Shown here in pieces: positions 48,516-57,202 of a stretch of DNA of 64,000 nucleotides. Both the position numbers and the translations under genes were made by a program. Source of the DNA: Gordonia terrae (lineage in GTDB: Bacteria; Actinomycetota; Actinomycetes; Mycobacteriales; Mycobacteriaceae); the NCBI RefSeq assembly GCF_001698225.1, contig NZ_CP016594.1, forward strand, positions 2,852,001-2,916,000, read 5' to 3'. The notes under the pieces are model-generated. The model worked only from the letters and a program-made list of their open reading frames with translations, made no database searches and was not told the DNA's origin. Position 1 is the first letter of the stretch, and every line of letters starts with the position of its first letter.

Positions 48516-51440
48516 CTACTGGTCCTTTCCGGAGTTCTGCGCAGGAACGATGAACAACAGCGGACGCACCAACTGCTGGGTGGGGGCGAGGGATTCGGCG
48601 AGGCGCTGCTCTTCCGCGATGCGGCGGGACAGGGTGTCCACCTTCTTGCGCTGTCCGGCGACGAGCTCCAGCTGCTCGGCACCCGAGTGCCAGCGGTCGG
48701 CGCGCTTCCGCCAAGTCGCGAGCCGTTCGGTGGCGGTGCGCTCCTGCGCACCGAGGACGAGGTGCATCGCCGTCGTCGCCTCGACCACCGCGATCGGCAC
48801 CAGCGCGCGATACCGCTCGGCGTCTGCGACCGCTCCGGGATTGGCCGACCCGGGCCGCAGACCGGTGGCGGTGGTGAGGAAGTCGAGATCCGCAAGCGTC
48901 TCCACCACGCAGAACGACGGATTGTTCGGGTTCGGGAATTCGGCTGTGGAGAAGACACGGGAGATCAGCTGCCCGCGACGGTTCATCAGCGTGCCCATCA
49001 GCAGCACTGTCGGGGCGTCCACGTCGCCGCGGATCACGAAGATCTGGTTGCGGCCCAACGCGCTCAACGCGCGGTCGCTCGCCCAGTCCAGCACCGGGTG
49101 CAGCGGCCCCAGGAAGTGCGCCTCCGGCCACGTCGTATTCGCGACGCCCTTGCCTTCCTTCGCGGCGGCGAGCTGCGCGTTCCCGACCTCCGGGGAGGTC
49201 GCGAGGGTCAGGCGTTCAAGCACCTTCCCGTGCTGCAGGTAGTTCTGCGGCAACTGCCCGAGACGCTGCCTCAGGTCCCGCGGCGGCGTCAGCTCCGCGA
49301 CCGCGTGGTTGGCATGCACCGTCCACCCGACGCCGCCGGCCTCCGGCTTCGCGTGCGGCACATCGTGGAACGCGGCCTTGAGCGCCTCGTCGAGGAAGGT
49401 GAGGTCGTCGGCGTACAGGCTCTGCCGCGGCGCCTGCGGCAGAGCGTTCGCCGGGGCGTCGTCCTCGGTCTCGTCGAGATCGAACTGCGCGAAGAACGCA
49501 TCCAGGTCGTCGCCGTCGGCGACGTCGTCGATGTCGCGGATCTGCTCGTCGAGGGTCGACTTGCCGACCAGGACGTCGCGGATAGCGTTCTCCTCGTCCG
49601 TCACCGAATGCTTGCCCATCAGTGACGCGACGTCGCCGAGAGTGCCGTGCGCCTGGTTCTCCCGCTCCAACAGTCGCGACAGCACCCGCAGGTCACCGGA
49701 GAAGTCGGGGTCCGATGGTTCGAGGATCAGCGACGAGATCACTGGCGGATGCTTCTGCCCGTACCGGTCGACGCGGCCGTTGCGCTGCTCGATGCGGATC
49801 AGCGACCACGGGATGTCGAAGTGGATCAGGTGATGGCACTGCGCGTGCAGGTTCACGCCCTCCGACGCGACGTCGCCCGTCACCAGCACTCGGATCGGGG
49901 AGGTCTCCAGCTTGAAGCTGTCCACGATCTCCTGCTGCTCCACGTCCGACAGGCCGCCGTGCAGCATCGCGACGTTCTCGGGCTTGAGGCCCAGCTGCTT
50001 CGGCAGGTGCTCCGTGAGCCAGCGCAGCGTCGCAACGCGTTCGGCGAACACCACCGCACGGGTGCTCGACTTCGCGCCGACCCCGATCTCCTTCAGCCGC
50101 TGCACCAGCGCGGCCTGCTTGCCGGCCGACTCGTTCAGCGCCTGCGCGTTCAGCTCGTCGAGTGTCGTGAGCGCCGCCAGTTCGGTGGCCTGTGCCGGGA
50201 CGTGCGGGTCGAGCTTGCCGAGGCGCTGCTTGATCGACTCGGCGAGCGCGGCGGGGGAGGATAGGAACGCCTTCGCGAGGGTCCAGGGAAACAGGGCCTT
50301 CGTCTCACCCGAGTACGGGGCGCGGCCGGATTGCGGGTGCAGCCACGTCTGCGAGAGCTCCTGCGCGACGGCGTCTTCCGCGGGCGACGGCGTGACCAGT
50401 TTGTGGACGGGTTCGGCGCGCTCGGCCCAGTCGCTGCCCACCTCCGCCGCCACCTCCGGGTGGTGGCGGTGCCGGCGGATCAGCAGCGACACGACATCGT
50501 CCTTGGTGAACGAGCCGTCCGCGGCGACGGCCGTCGGGTCCAGCAGGCGCAGCAGCTCCGCGAACGACTCCTCCTTGCCGTTGTGCGGGGTCGCCGACGC
50601 GAGGATCAGCGCCTCCGTGTTCGGGGCAAGGACGCGGGCCAGCTCGTTGTTCTGGGTGCCGACGTTCGTCAGGTTGTGCGACTCGTCGATAACCACAGCA
50701 TCCCAGTGCTGCCGCTGCAGGTGTGCCTTATAGCGGGGGCTCTTGAGGGTGTCGATCGAGATGATCGCCCGCTTGAAGTACGTGAACGGGTTGCGGGTCG
50801 CCGGCAGCTTCTGCCGCACCTTCTGAATACCCGCCGAATCCAGCCGCACGAACGGCAGCGCGAACCGGCACCACAGCTCGTGCTGCATCTGCTCCAGCAC
50901 ATGCTTCGGGGTGACGATCAGGATCCGCTCACCACGCCCGCGGCGCACCAGCTCCGACAGGATCATGCCGATCTCGAGGGTCTTGCCCAGACCCACCGCG
51001 TCTGCTATCAGGATGCGCGGGCGGATGTGCTGCGGATCGAGCGCCTTCGCAACCGCTGCCCGCTGGTAGCCGAGCGAATCAGCAAGCATCTGCGTCGAGA
51101 CCGTTAGCGTCTGGTCGCCGTAGGGGAACGGTGTCTTGCGGAGCAAAGCTTCAAGCCAGAGGCGTGAGTCCCGGTAGCCCGACGAGGCATCAGCGACAAC
51201 CTCCGCGTTGCGCGGGTCCTGTACCTCGATCTTGTCCAGGCTGGAGTAGAAGGTCGCGGTTGTGTCCTTGACTAGCTCGGTCAGCCCGCGGCCCTTGATC
51301 AGCCAGCCGTCGGAGCCCTGCTCAGCGGACGTGACCAGCCACTCCTCGTCGCGCACCACGACGATCGAGCCAGGTGCCACATTCAGTTCTGTAGTCGGTG
51401 CAGAAATCTTGCAGCCCTCCGGATCGCGACGTCTGCTCAA
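48516..51440 (-). CDS. SNF2-family helicase, DISARM DrmD-like
   Basis: This SNF2/RapA-like ATPase of about 974 residues has Walker A ADAVGLGKT (about residue 150), DESHNL (about 250), motif III LASATPHNGKEE, and the C-lobe motif NGRVDRYGQKHPP (about 560). A C-terminal region of unknown fold follows (LLRKTPFPYGDQTLTVSTQM lies before the motor). First gene of the leftward defence operon, directly before the methylase, as drmD in class 1 DISARM. The start is uncertain. TTG at 51440 lacks a ribosome site; GGAGGG lies seven bases before an ATT (residue ISAPTTELN); a GTG follows 24 bases later (VAPGSIVVV). Confidence 0.85.
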   Translation of the reverse strand: MSRRRDPEGCKISAPTTELNVAPGSIVVVRDEEWLVTSAEQGSDGWLIKGRGLTELVKDTTATFYSSLDKIEVQDPRNAEVVADASSGYRDSRLWLEALLRKTPFPYGDQTLTVSTQMLADSLGYQRAAVAKALDPQHIRPRILIADAVGLGKTLEIGMILSELVRRGRGERILIVTPKHVLEQMQHELWCRFALPFVRLDSAGIQKVRQKLPATRNPFTYFKRAIISIDTLKSPRYKAHLQRQHWDAVVIDESHNLTNVGTQNNELARVLAPNTEALILASATPHNGKEESFAELLRLLDPTAVAADGSFTKDDVVSLLIRRHRHHPEVAAEVGSDWAERAEPVHKLVTPSPAEDAVAQELSQTWLHPQSGRAPYSGETKALFPWTLAKAFLSSPAALAESIKQRLGKLDPHVPAQATELAALTTLDELNAQALNESAGKQAALVQRLKEIGVGAKSSTRAVVFAERVATLRWLTEHLPKQLGLKPENVAMLHGGLSDVEQQEIVDSFKLETSPIRVLVTGDVASEGVNLHAQCHHLIHFDIPWSLIRIEQRNGRVDRYGQKHPPVISSLILEPSDPDFSGDLRVLSRLLERENQAHGTLGDVASLMGKHSVTDEENAIRDVLVGKSTLDEQIRDIDDVADGDDLDAFFAQFDLDETEDDAPANALPQAPRQSLYADDLTFLDEALKAAFHDVPHAKPEAGGVGWTVHANHAVAELTPPRDLRQRLGQLPQNYLQHGKVLERLTLATSPEVGNAQLAAAKEGKGVANTTWPEAHFLGPLHPVLDWASDRALSALGRNQIFVIRGDVDAPTVLLMGTLMNRRGQLISRVFSTAEFPNPNNPSFCVVETLADLDFLTTATGLRPGSANPGAVADAERYRALVPIAVVEATTAMHLVLGAQERTATERLATWRKRADRWHSGAEQLELVAGQRKKVDTLSRRIAEEQRLAESLAPTQQLVRPLLFIVPAQNSGKDQ

Positions 51441-51588
51441 GACGCTATCGCGTAGTTCGACCGATTCGTCACACCGGAGGGTGGGAGCGTCGCGAGCTGT
51501 AGCTCGTCCAGACGACAGTGGGGGAACTCGCCTTAAATGTCGGATATCAGTGGCACAGTGAATCGCGCTGACGAGCTGGAGGTAACAG

Positions 51589-51765
51589 ATGGGCTCCTAC
51601 CTGGCAGACCAGGCTAGCGACGAAGAGTATCGAATTCGCGAGGCACTCAAGGGCGTTGGGCTGTTCTTTGAGCTGAACTTCGACGAGGACGAGCTGCGTC
51701 GTACTCAAGAGCACTTTGGTCGGCTCGTCGCGCGAGAGCTGGAACCGGCACGGGGGTCAGTCTGA
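51589..51765 (+). CDS. very small protein divergent from the defence operon
   Basis: A 58-residue frame begins at ATG 51589, with GGAGGT ending six bases upstream, and stops at TGA 51763. The product is charged and helical (MGSYLADQASDEEYRIREAL, FDEDELRRTQEHFGRLVARE). I do not recognise it. The strong ribosome site and the position, divergent from the drmD-like gene across ~150 bp, argue that it is real; a regulator or accessory of the island is possible. The following 51766-52232 contains nothing I can support as a gene. Confidence 0.6.
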   Translation: MGSYLADQASDEEYRIREALKGVGLFFELNFDEDELRRTQEHFGRLVARELEPARGSV

Positions 51766-52232
51766 TCAGACGATTCGCTGCACTGAACTCTGACAACGAT
51801 GGTCGGCCACGCCGGTCTCTCGTACGAACAGGGACGTTATTGGGACAGCTTTTGGGACGAACTCGCCTCGATCGAGTCAACGTCAGTGCCGTGGCCGTCA
51901 AGCTGCTCGTGGTGCAGTAGCGCGCCGGCGGTAAGGCTTTGACGGCGAACGCGGATCTGGGGCGAGAACCCCTCATGACCCCCAGATGATCGCATCGACC
52001 ACTGACAATTTTTGGTCGGCCATGGCGATGCGGGATGACGACGCACTGTTCTGGCGTCCGCGGGGCGGACGTACCCCAACTCGCGGTAGCGTCCCGAATC
52101 ATCGGGGCGAGCCTGCCTTCCGGAGACCGGCCCGTTGGTGTGCGCGAATCCGCGTGAGGTTGGTGCGATCGGACATAGGCTGCCCCTGACGCCCGGGCGG
52201 ACCGCGGGCGGGGCCTGTGCAGCTGAGAACGG
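51766..52232. other. intergenic stretch without a supported gene
   Basis: About 470 bp between the small gene and the NTF2-like gene. Open frames here on both strands are short, rich in Arg and Ser and lack ribosome sites. A patch with GTCCGCGGGGCGGAC (52057-52071) is a near-perfect inverted repeat that could end transcription of the small gene. It probably marks the right border of the defence island. Confidence 0.4.
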
Positions 52233-52730
52233 ATGACGATGACGACTGATTCGGAGCATGACCACGTCGCTGCGATCGAGCGACTCAAGTACCGCTACTG
52301 GCGAGCGTCAGATGCCAAAGACGCGGACGCATTTCGCGGCTGCTTCGTCCGCGACGGCGCGCGGATCGACTACGGGCCGATGGGCACCTGCGACGATGCC
52401 GACGCCCTGACGGACATCTTTCGGCGGGTCGCACTGCACAAGGTCGACGGCCGGTTCGCCATCCTCGACATGCACCACGGCATGCATCCGGACATCACCA
52501 TCACCAGCGAGACGACTGCGACGGGGCGGTGGTCGTTGCGCTTCCGACAGGTGAATCTGCTCGACCGGACCGAGACGGTGATGGTGGGAGAGTACGACGA
52601 CGAGTACGTCGTCGAAGACGGCGAGTGGAAGATCGCCGCGTCGAAGCTGACTGAACGCTGGCGGATGCGGCAGCCATTATCGCCAGACGTCGAGATCACG
52701 GAGGGGTCGTTCGGGTCCGCCGACGGCTGA
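52233..52730 (+). CDS. SnoaL/NTF2-like small protein
   Basis: The 165-residue protein has the NTF2-like opening helix and loop (IERLKYRYWRASDAKDADAF, then DGARIDYGPMG) and the beta sheet ending VGEYDDEYVVEDGEWKIAAS. This resembles SnoaL_4-type aromatic-ring or steroid-modifying proteins. Conserved Tyr, Trp, Asp and His (HHGMHPDITIT) could line a pocket. The start could be ATG 52233 or 52239. It stands alone, converging on the methyltransferase gene with a 58-bp gap. Function beyond the fold is unknown. Confidence 0.8.
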   Translation: MTMTTDSEHDHVAAIERLKYRYWRASDAKDADAFRGCFVRDGARIDYGPMGTCDDADALTDIFRRVALHKVDGRFAILDMHHGMHPDITITSETTATGRWSLRFRQVNLLDRTETVMVGEYDDEYVVEDGEWKIAASKLTERWRMRQPLSPDVEITEGSFGSADG

Positions 52731-52788
52731 TTCGGTTGTCGCTCACGGATCTTGACGACTGGCGTGCAGATACCGAACTGCTGCAGCA

Positions 52789-53403
52789 CTACGCGGGCCG
52801 CAGGACCGCCACGAGGAACTCCGACTTGTCGGTGAACGGCCGGACGTCCCAGGATTCCAGGAGTAGGTCCTGAGCGAAGCCGGAGGTGGTGGCGTTCTCG
52901 AGGAACTCATCAAACGCGTAGTCCCGGCCGGCGCCGAAGCCGATCACTGCGCGACCGTCGTCGCGCAGATGTGCACGCAGCCGCTCGAGGACGGTGACAC
53001 GGGTGCTCGGCGCGAGGAACGCCATCACGTTGCCGGCCGAGACGATGAGGTCGAACGGTTCGTCGATGCCGAGGGCGGGGAGGTCGAGCTCGGCGAGGTC
53101 GTTCACCAGCCAACGGGGGCCTGGGTGGTCTTCTTCGGCTGCCTGGATGAGGACTGGGTCGACGTCGACGCCGACGACATCATGTCCGACCTCGGCGAGG
53201 TACCCGCCCACCCGTCCCGGACCACACCCGGCGTCGAGGATGCGGGACCCGCGCGGCGCCATCGCGTCGATGAGCCGCGCCTCGCCGACCAGGTCGTTGC
53301 CCTCACGAGCGAGGGCGCGGAAGCGCTCGACGTACCAGCTCGAGTGGTTGGGATCCGCGGCGGACTTCTGCATCCAGATGCTCTGTTCGACCATGCCCTT
53401 CAT
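52789..53403 (-). CDS. class I SAM-dependent methyltransferase
   Basis: From the ATG at 53403 the protein has 204 residues. It shows motif I ILDAGCGPGRVGGYL (about residue 55), the acidic end of strand 2 (VVGVDVDPVLI), and motif IV-like LIVSAGNVMAFL, the normal order of a Rossmann methyltransferase. The N-terminal SSWYVERFRALAREG is shared with small cytosolic methyltransferases of unknown substrate. ATG 53394 is an alternative start. Upstream the 134-bp gap to the next leftward gene suggests its own promoter. Confidence 0.85.
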   Translation of the reverse strand: MKGMVEQSIWMQKSAADPNHSSWYVERFRALAREGNDLVGEARLIDAMAPRGSRILDAGCGPGRVGGYLAEVGHDVVGVDVDPVLIQAAEEDHPGPRWLVNDLAELDLPALGIDEPFDLIVSAGNVMAFLAPSTRVTVLERLRAHLRDDGRAVIGFGAGRDYAFDEFLENATTSGFAQDLLLESWDVRPFTDKSEFLVAVLRPA

Positions 53404-53537
53404 TCTGGCAAAGGCGCGAGGTGCACTGGTCCGGGCGTGGCCGAGCCGGGCCATGTCGAGCGGTGAGGATGCCGACGATGCCGACCTCATCGGCACCCTC
53501 ATAGACCGCTCAGATACAGAGTTGAATCCGCATCACG

Positions 53538-53849
53538 CTAGTGCTGATCTCCGAACCGGATGTGCGCGCGTATCGCTTCGCCGTCCGGTGACACCCACCC
53601 ATGTTCGACCGCGTAGGCGACCATCGCACTGAATTGGTCGGCGTCGAAGTCCGAGGTACTCGCGAGTCGCGTTCGAAGCGGGTCAATCCGGATCCACGCG
53701 TGACCGTCCTCGACATCTCCGAGTCGCTCACGCAGAAGTCGCGCGCCGATGTCGACAGCGGAGAGGCCCGCGTCGGCCTGGAGGTCAAACCGTCGATAGT
53801 CCGTGGGCTCGAGAACGTCGACGTGGCTCGGTTGGACCGATATGTACAC
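53538..53849 (-). CDS. 103-residue protein linked to a flavin-dependent monooxygenase operon
   Basis: The small protein starts at a GTG at 53849 with GGAGG nine bases upstream. It reads as a beta strand and helix mix (HVDVLEPTDYRRFDLQADAG, DADQFSAMVAYAVEHGWVS). No family is recognised. It follows the flavin reductase by 18 bp in the same orientation, so it is probably the third gene of that operon. A ligand-binding or product-handling role is possible; nothing in the sequence shows it directly. Confidence 0.7.
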   Translation of the reverse strand: MYISVQPSHVDVLEPTDYRRFDLQADAGLSAVDIGARLLRERLGDVEDGHAWIRIDPLRTRLASTSDFDADQFSAMVAYAVEHGWVSPDGEAIRAHIRFGDQH

Positions 53850-53867
53850 GGTGAACGACCTCCGATT

Positions 53868-54374
53868 TCAGATGACGTCAGCAAGTGGGGAGTGGGTGCC
53901 GAAGCCGCGACCGTGGTAGGTCAACGGTGCCGACTCCTCGCGGACAACACGTTGCACGGCGCCGACGATGATCGTGTGGTCGCCGCCGGGCACGAGTCTC
54001 TCCGCAGCGCAGCTCATGAAGATCGCCGCGCCGTCGAGTGCTGGAAGCGTCTCGGTCGTGGTCCAGCCGACTCCGTCGAACTTGTTGTGCCCCTTCGTCG
54101 CAAAGGTGAGCGCGACGTCGGACTGGTGTGAACCCAGTACGTTGATCGCGAAAGACCCGTGCCGGCGGATCACGCCGAGCAGTTCCGAGTGCTGGTCCAA
54201 TGCGATGGTTGCCATCGGCGGCGTCATCGACAACGACATGAATGCGCTGACGGTGGTTCTGTGCGGCCGGTCGCCGTCGAATGCCGTGATGACGGCGACC
54301 GGAGAGCACACGTGAGCCATCGCATCGCGAAACGAGGTCGTCAGCGAGTCTGTGGCTGTTGTGGTGGTAGGCAT
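53868..54374 (-). CDS. flavin reductase domain protein (monooxygenase component)
   Basis: The 168-residue protein matches the flavin reductase-like FMN-binding split barrel: FRDAMAHVCSPVAVITAFDG, TVSAFMSLSMTPPMATIALD, GSFAINVLGSHQ and the conserved GGDHTIIVGAVQRV. It should reduce FMN with NAD(P)H and hand it to the LLM monooxygenase encoded six bases upstream. Together they form a two-component system. Codons and spacing are normal for an operon. Confidence 0.9.
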   Translation of the reverse strand: MPTTTTATDSLTTSFRDAMAHVCSPVAVITAFDGDRPHRTTVSAFMSLSMTPPMATIALDQHSELLGVIRRHGSFAINVLGSHQSDVALTFATKGHNKFDGVGWTTTETLPALDGAAIFMSCAAERLVPGGDHTIIVGAVQRVVREESAPLTYHGRGFGTHSPLADVI

Positions 54375-54380
54375 GGTAGT

Positions 54381-55547
54381 TCAGCCCTTCGATGCCAGTT
54401 CCTGCTCGTACTTGCGGGTCATGTGGTCGACAGCCTCCATCTGCTTGGCGGCGTGTCCTTCCCGAACTGCGCGAGCGTGCTCGGCGGCATCGAGCGTCGC
54501 CTGCGCCTGACCCTGGAAGTGCGGGAATACCTCCTGCGCAAACAGTTCCGCGGAACGCATGGTGTCCTGCGGGTTCGCCCAGTCGTGGCCCATCTGCAGC
54601 AGGCATCCGAATCCTTGGGACTGGTCCCACAACCGCTGGACCTGAGCGCGAGCCTGTTCGGGGGTGCCGATGACACCGATCCCGGCCTCGTTGATGAAGT
54701 CGATCATCTCGGTCAGCTTGTTGCCCGACACCGCCATCTGCGGGAACGCCGCGACGTGCTGGAAGTAGTCGAACCACTGCTCGATGCCGTACTCGACCTG
54801 ACGCCGCGCCTCTGCCTCGGTCTCGGCGATGTGGAAGGGGCCGGCGAGGGTCCACTTGCTGCGGTCGACCGTGACGTTGTTGGCCGCGGCACGTTCTTCC
54901 ATCACGTTCCAGTGGTGCCCCAGTGCGTCGAACCCGTCGGCCGACAGCGTGGCACCGATCGACAGCAAGCCGAGGCCGTGAGTACCGGCCAGTCGCGGCC
55001 CGGTCGGGGAGGCGACCGCAGCCACAACGACGTCGATGCCGTCGGCCGAATATGGGGCGAGCTGAAGTTTGGCGTCGAACAGCTCATGGGTGCGAGTCTT
55101 CGCCGAGACCGTCTCCCCGCGCAGCAGGCGGACGACGATGTCGAGGTTCTCCTGCAGGAGCTCGCGGGTGTCGGTGGGATTGAGTCCGATCATCGCGGAG
55201 TCGGTGGGCAGCGAACCCGGCCCGACGCCGAAGATGGTCCGGCCGCGCGTCATGTGGTCGAGCTGCATGATGCGGTCCGCCGCCCACAAGGGGTTGTGAT
55301 AGGAGAGCGACGTGACGCCGGTGCCGAACCGGATGCGCTTCGCGCGTTGGGACGCGGCGGCGATCATGATCTCCGGTGAGGCGATGATCTCGCTGCCCGC
55401 GGAATGATGCTCGCCGAACCAGGCTTCGTCGTAGCCGAGGTGATCGAGGTGTTCGACCAGGTCGAGGTCTCGCTCCAGCGCCGCGGTGGGATTGCGACCG
55501 GGTGCGTGGAACGGTGCCATGAAGTATCCGAAACGAAGTCTGCTCAC
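54381..55547 (-). CDS. LLM class flavin-dependent monooxygenase, limonene 1,2-monooxygenase-like
   Basis: I start it at the GTG at 55547, which has GGAG 8-9 bases upstream; this gives 388 residues, close to the ~387 of Rhodococcus LimB. It has the luciferase-like opening LRFGYFMAPFHAPGRNP, EAWFGEHHSAGSEIIASPEI, RIRFGTGVTSLSYHNPL and MTRGRTIFGVGPGSLPTDS, all typical of LimB-like monooxygenases. It needs reduced flavin, supplied by the flavin reductase next to it. A monoterpene substrate is possible, not proven. The longer upstream frame has no better start. It is divergent from a LuxR-type regulator. Confidence 0.87.
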   Translation of the reverse strand: MSRLRFGYFMAPFHAPGRNPTAALERDLDLVEHLDHLGYDEAWFGEHHSAGSEIIASPEIMIAAASQRAKRIRFGTGVTSLSYHNPLWAADRIMQLDHMTRGRTIFGVGPGSLPTDSAMIGLNPTDTRELLQENLDIVVRLLRGETVSAKTRTHELFDAKLQLAPYSADGIDVVVAAVASPTGPRLAGTHGLGLLSIGATLSADGFDALGHHWNVMEERAAANNVTVDRSKWTLAGPFHIAETEAEARRQVEYGIEQWFDYFQHVAAFPQMAVSGNKLTEMIDFINEAGIGVIGTPEQARAQVQRLWDQSQGFGCLLQMGHDWANPQDTMRSAELFAQEVFPHFQGQAQATLDAAEHARAVREGHAAKQMEAVDHMTRKYEQELASKG

Positions 55548-55624
55548 GGGATGTCTCCTGTCGATCTGGTCGGTCGACGGTCTGTCGGCCACACCTCAGA
55601 CCGTAGGAAATCTGTGACCGGTGC

Positions 55625-55717
55625 CACAGTGCACCAAAGTGGACAGTGCTTTGTTCCAGGTCGGGGTTGCGGTTCGCCCTTGCCTCCGGAGGCTTGCTCT
55701 TGTTGGATAGTGCACTA
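55625..55717. promoter_or_regulatory. candidate operator sites between monooxygenase operon and luxR-type gene
   Basis: The ~220-bp divergent gap contains CACAGTGCAC near 55625, a second ACAGTGC about 20 bp later, and the perfect palindrome TAGTGCACTA (55708-55717), ~55 bp before the regulator start. The repeated AGTGCAC core suggests binding sites for one regulator, most simply the adjacent LuxR-type protein controlling both directions. Not tested. Confidence 0.4.
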
Positions 55718-55770
55718 CGTCACAGTGGGCTCCCGGGCACACAGGCCACATCGAGTCGAAGGGTGGGCCG

Positions 55771-56526
55771 TTGAGCAGTCAGTCGGTCACGCTGCCCGCT
55801 GCCGAGTACGAGCGGGTCTTCGCCGTGCTGGACGCGACTTCGGAGGCGAAGACGCTCGGCACCTTCAAAAACGCGCTCATGGAGGCACTCCATGAGCACT
55901 ATGACTGCTTGAACACGACGTTCTTTGCCGGTCCGACGTTCGTAACAGCGTTCTCCGACCCGGAACCGGTGGTGACCGGTCGCATCGAAGGCGTGATCGA
56001 CGAGTACCAGGCGCGCTGGGTTCCGAAGGACGTCTTCGCGTCGGTGCAGTCGCGGGCAGCGTTGTCGAAGTATCCAGCGTTGTCGGCGGACCACCTGCGA
56101 GGCCTGACTGATCCCTCGGTGACCTATCTCGAAGACTTCCTCTATCGCAAGCGTCTACACAGCGCCTCGGTGATGCACCTCGATCTCGCGCACGACTGCC
56201 ACGGCTTTGTCGGACTCTTCGATTCAGAGGGCAAGGCACCCGACCGCATGCGGGTGCAGGCGATGGGGCTGCTGTCGCGGCAACTGTCGAACTACGCGAA
56301 ACTACTTCCCGGGCAGCCTGTTCCGTCATGGCGCGACCGCCTCTCACCGCGACAGATGGAACTCGCTGAACTGGTCGCCGACGGTCACACAAACGAGGAG
56401 ATCTCTGCGATCCTCCATCTTGGGGTCGACACGGTGAAGAAGTATGTCAGTCGCGTATTCGTCGCTGCGCGAGTACGCAATCGTGCGGAACTGGTCAAGT
56501 TGGTCTGCTTGGATCGGTTGGATTGA
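55771..56526 (+). CDS. LuxR-type transcriptional regulator
   Basis: The 251-residue protein has a C-terminal LuxR helix-turn-helix (residues ~188-245: SPRQMELAELVADGHTNEEI, then LGVDTVKKYVSRVFVAARVR). An N-terminal ~180-residue domain has no recognised family, with Trp and Tyr patches (LNTTFFAGPTFVTAFSDPEP) that could bind a ligand. The start is TTG at 55771 after AAGGGTGG; the absence of a better ATG makes this tentative. Divergent from the monooxygenase operon, which it probably regulates. Confidence 0.82.
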   Translation: MSSQSVTLPAAEYERVFAVLDATSEAKTLGTFKNALMEALHEHYDCLNTTFFAGPTFVTAFSDPEPVVTGRIEGVIDEYQARWVPKDVFASVQSRAALSKYPALSADHLRGLTDPSVTYLEDFLYRKRLHSASVMHLDLAHDCHGFVGLFDSEGKAPDRMRVQAMGLLSRQLSNYAKLLPGQPVPSWRDRLSPRQMELAELVADGHTNEEISAILHLGVDTVKKYVSRVFVAARVRNRAELVKLVCLDRLD

Positions 56527-56551
56527 GAGGGATCCCGCGCGCTCACAAGCC

Positions 56552-57202
56552 TTAAACCGGTATCTCATCGATAGTCGCGCGCAAGAAGTCCGTGGCCTCA
56601 CGGCATACCGCTTCAGTTGCGGGACGGCGGGAGCCCAATCTAGTGACGGAAGTGATCACTACGGCTGTGCCAGACTGAACGTAAACTGTACAGTCTCCAG
56701 GCATCATCGACTCCGTTAGGACGCGGCGTCCCTCCACTTCAGTATCAGGAAGCCAGGTCGTACCAGCCTGGTTCAGTATTTTGTGCCCGGTTAACCCCTC
56801 GTCCGGACGGACAAGGTTTCCCACGAACTGCGAAATTGATGACCGCGCGTGGTCGGCGAACGTCCAGTCACATCCCCGTGCGGTCTGAAAGTCAGAAGCG
56901 GCGGCGTCGCGGGCTGAGGCGGGGTCTAACCCGAACTGCCGAAGTACGCTTTCGAGAACCTGAGTGCACGGTTCGTAGGTAGTGCCATCGTTATTGATGT
57001 TCCACCGATTTTGGAACTTAGTGACGAACGGGAGCTCTCGACCTGCTCCGTCGGTCTGTCGGACACTAGAAACTGAAGTATGACTCGAGCTCGGGGATCC
57101 GGCCATTGGCTCACCGGTCACTGTGGCACAGGCTGCCGTCGAAACAAGCACCAGTGCAATCGCACACCACGACCATGCACGAGGAGTCAGAGAATCAGGC
57201 AT
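56552..57202 (-). CDS. DUF3558-family lipoprotein
   Basis: From the ATG at 57202 the protein has 216 residues. It begins with a lipoprotein signal (WCAIALVLVSTAACATVTG, lipobox STAAC). A periplasmic domain follows with the DUF3558 pattern: PCTQVLESVLRQFGLDPA, then ARGCDWTFADH, and Cys at PGDCTVYV and AVCREA. These secreted lipoproteins are common in mycolic-acid bacteria and of unknown function. It overlaps the end of the upstream small gene by 8 bp, the usual pairing. Confidence 0.85.
   Translation of the reverse strand: MPDSLTPRAWSWCAIALVLVSTAACATVTGEPMAGSPSSSHTSVSSVRQTDGAGRELPFVTKFQNRWNINNDGTTYEPCTQVLESVLRQFGLDPASARDAAASDFQTARGCDWTFADHARSSISQFVGNLVRPDEGLTGHKILNQAGTTWLPDTEVEGRRVLTESMMPGDCTVYVQSGTAVVITSVTRLGSRRPATEAVCREATDFLRATIDEIPV

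Noticed and set aside
45861..49625. Open frame of 1,254 codons on the + strand opposite the methylase and SNF2 genes
   Set aside because: Product is Arg/Gly/Val/Leu-rich without domains. It arises from the G+C-biased third codon positions of the real genes on the other strand.
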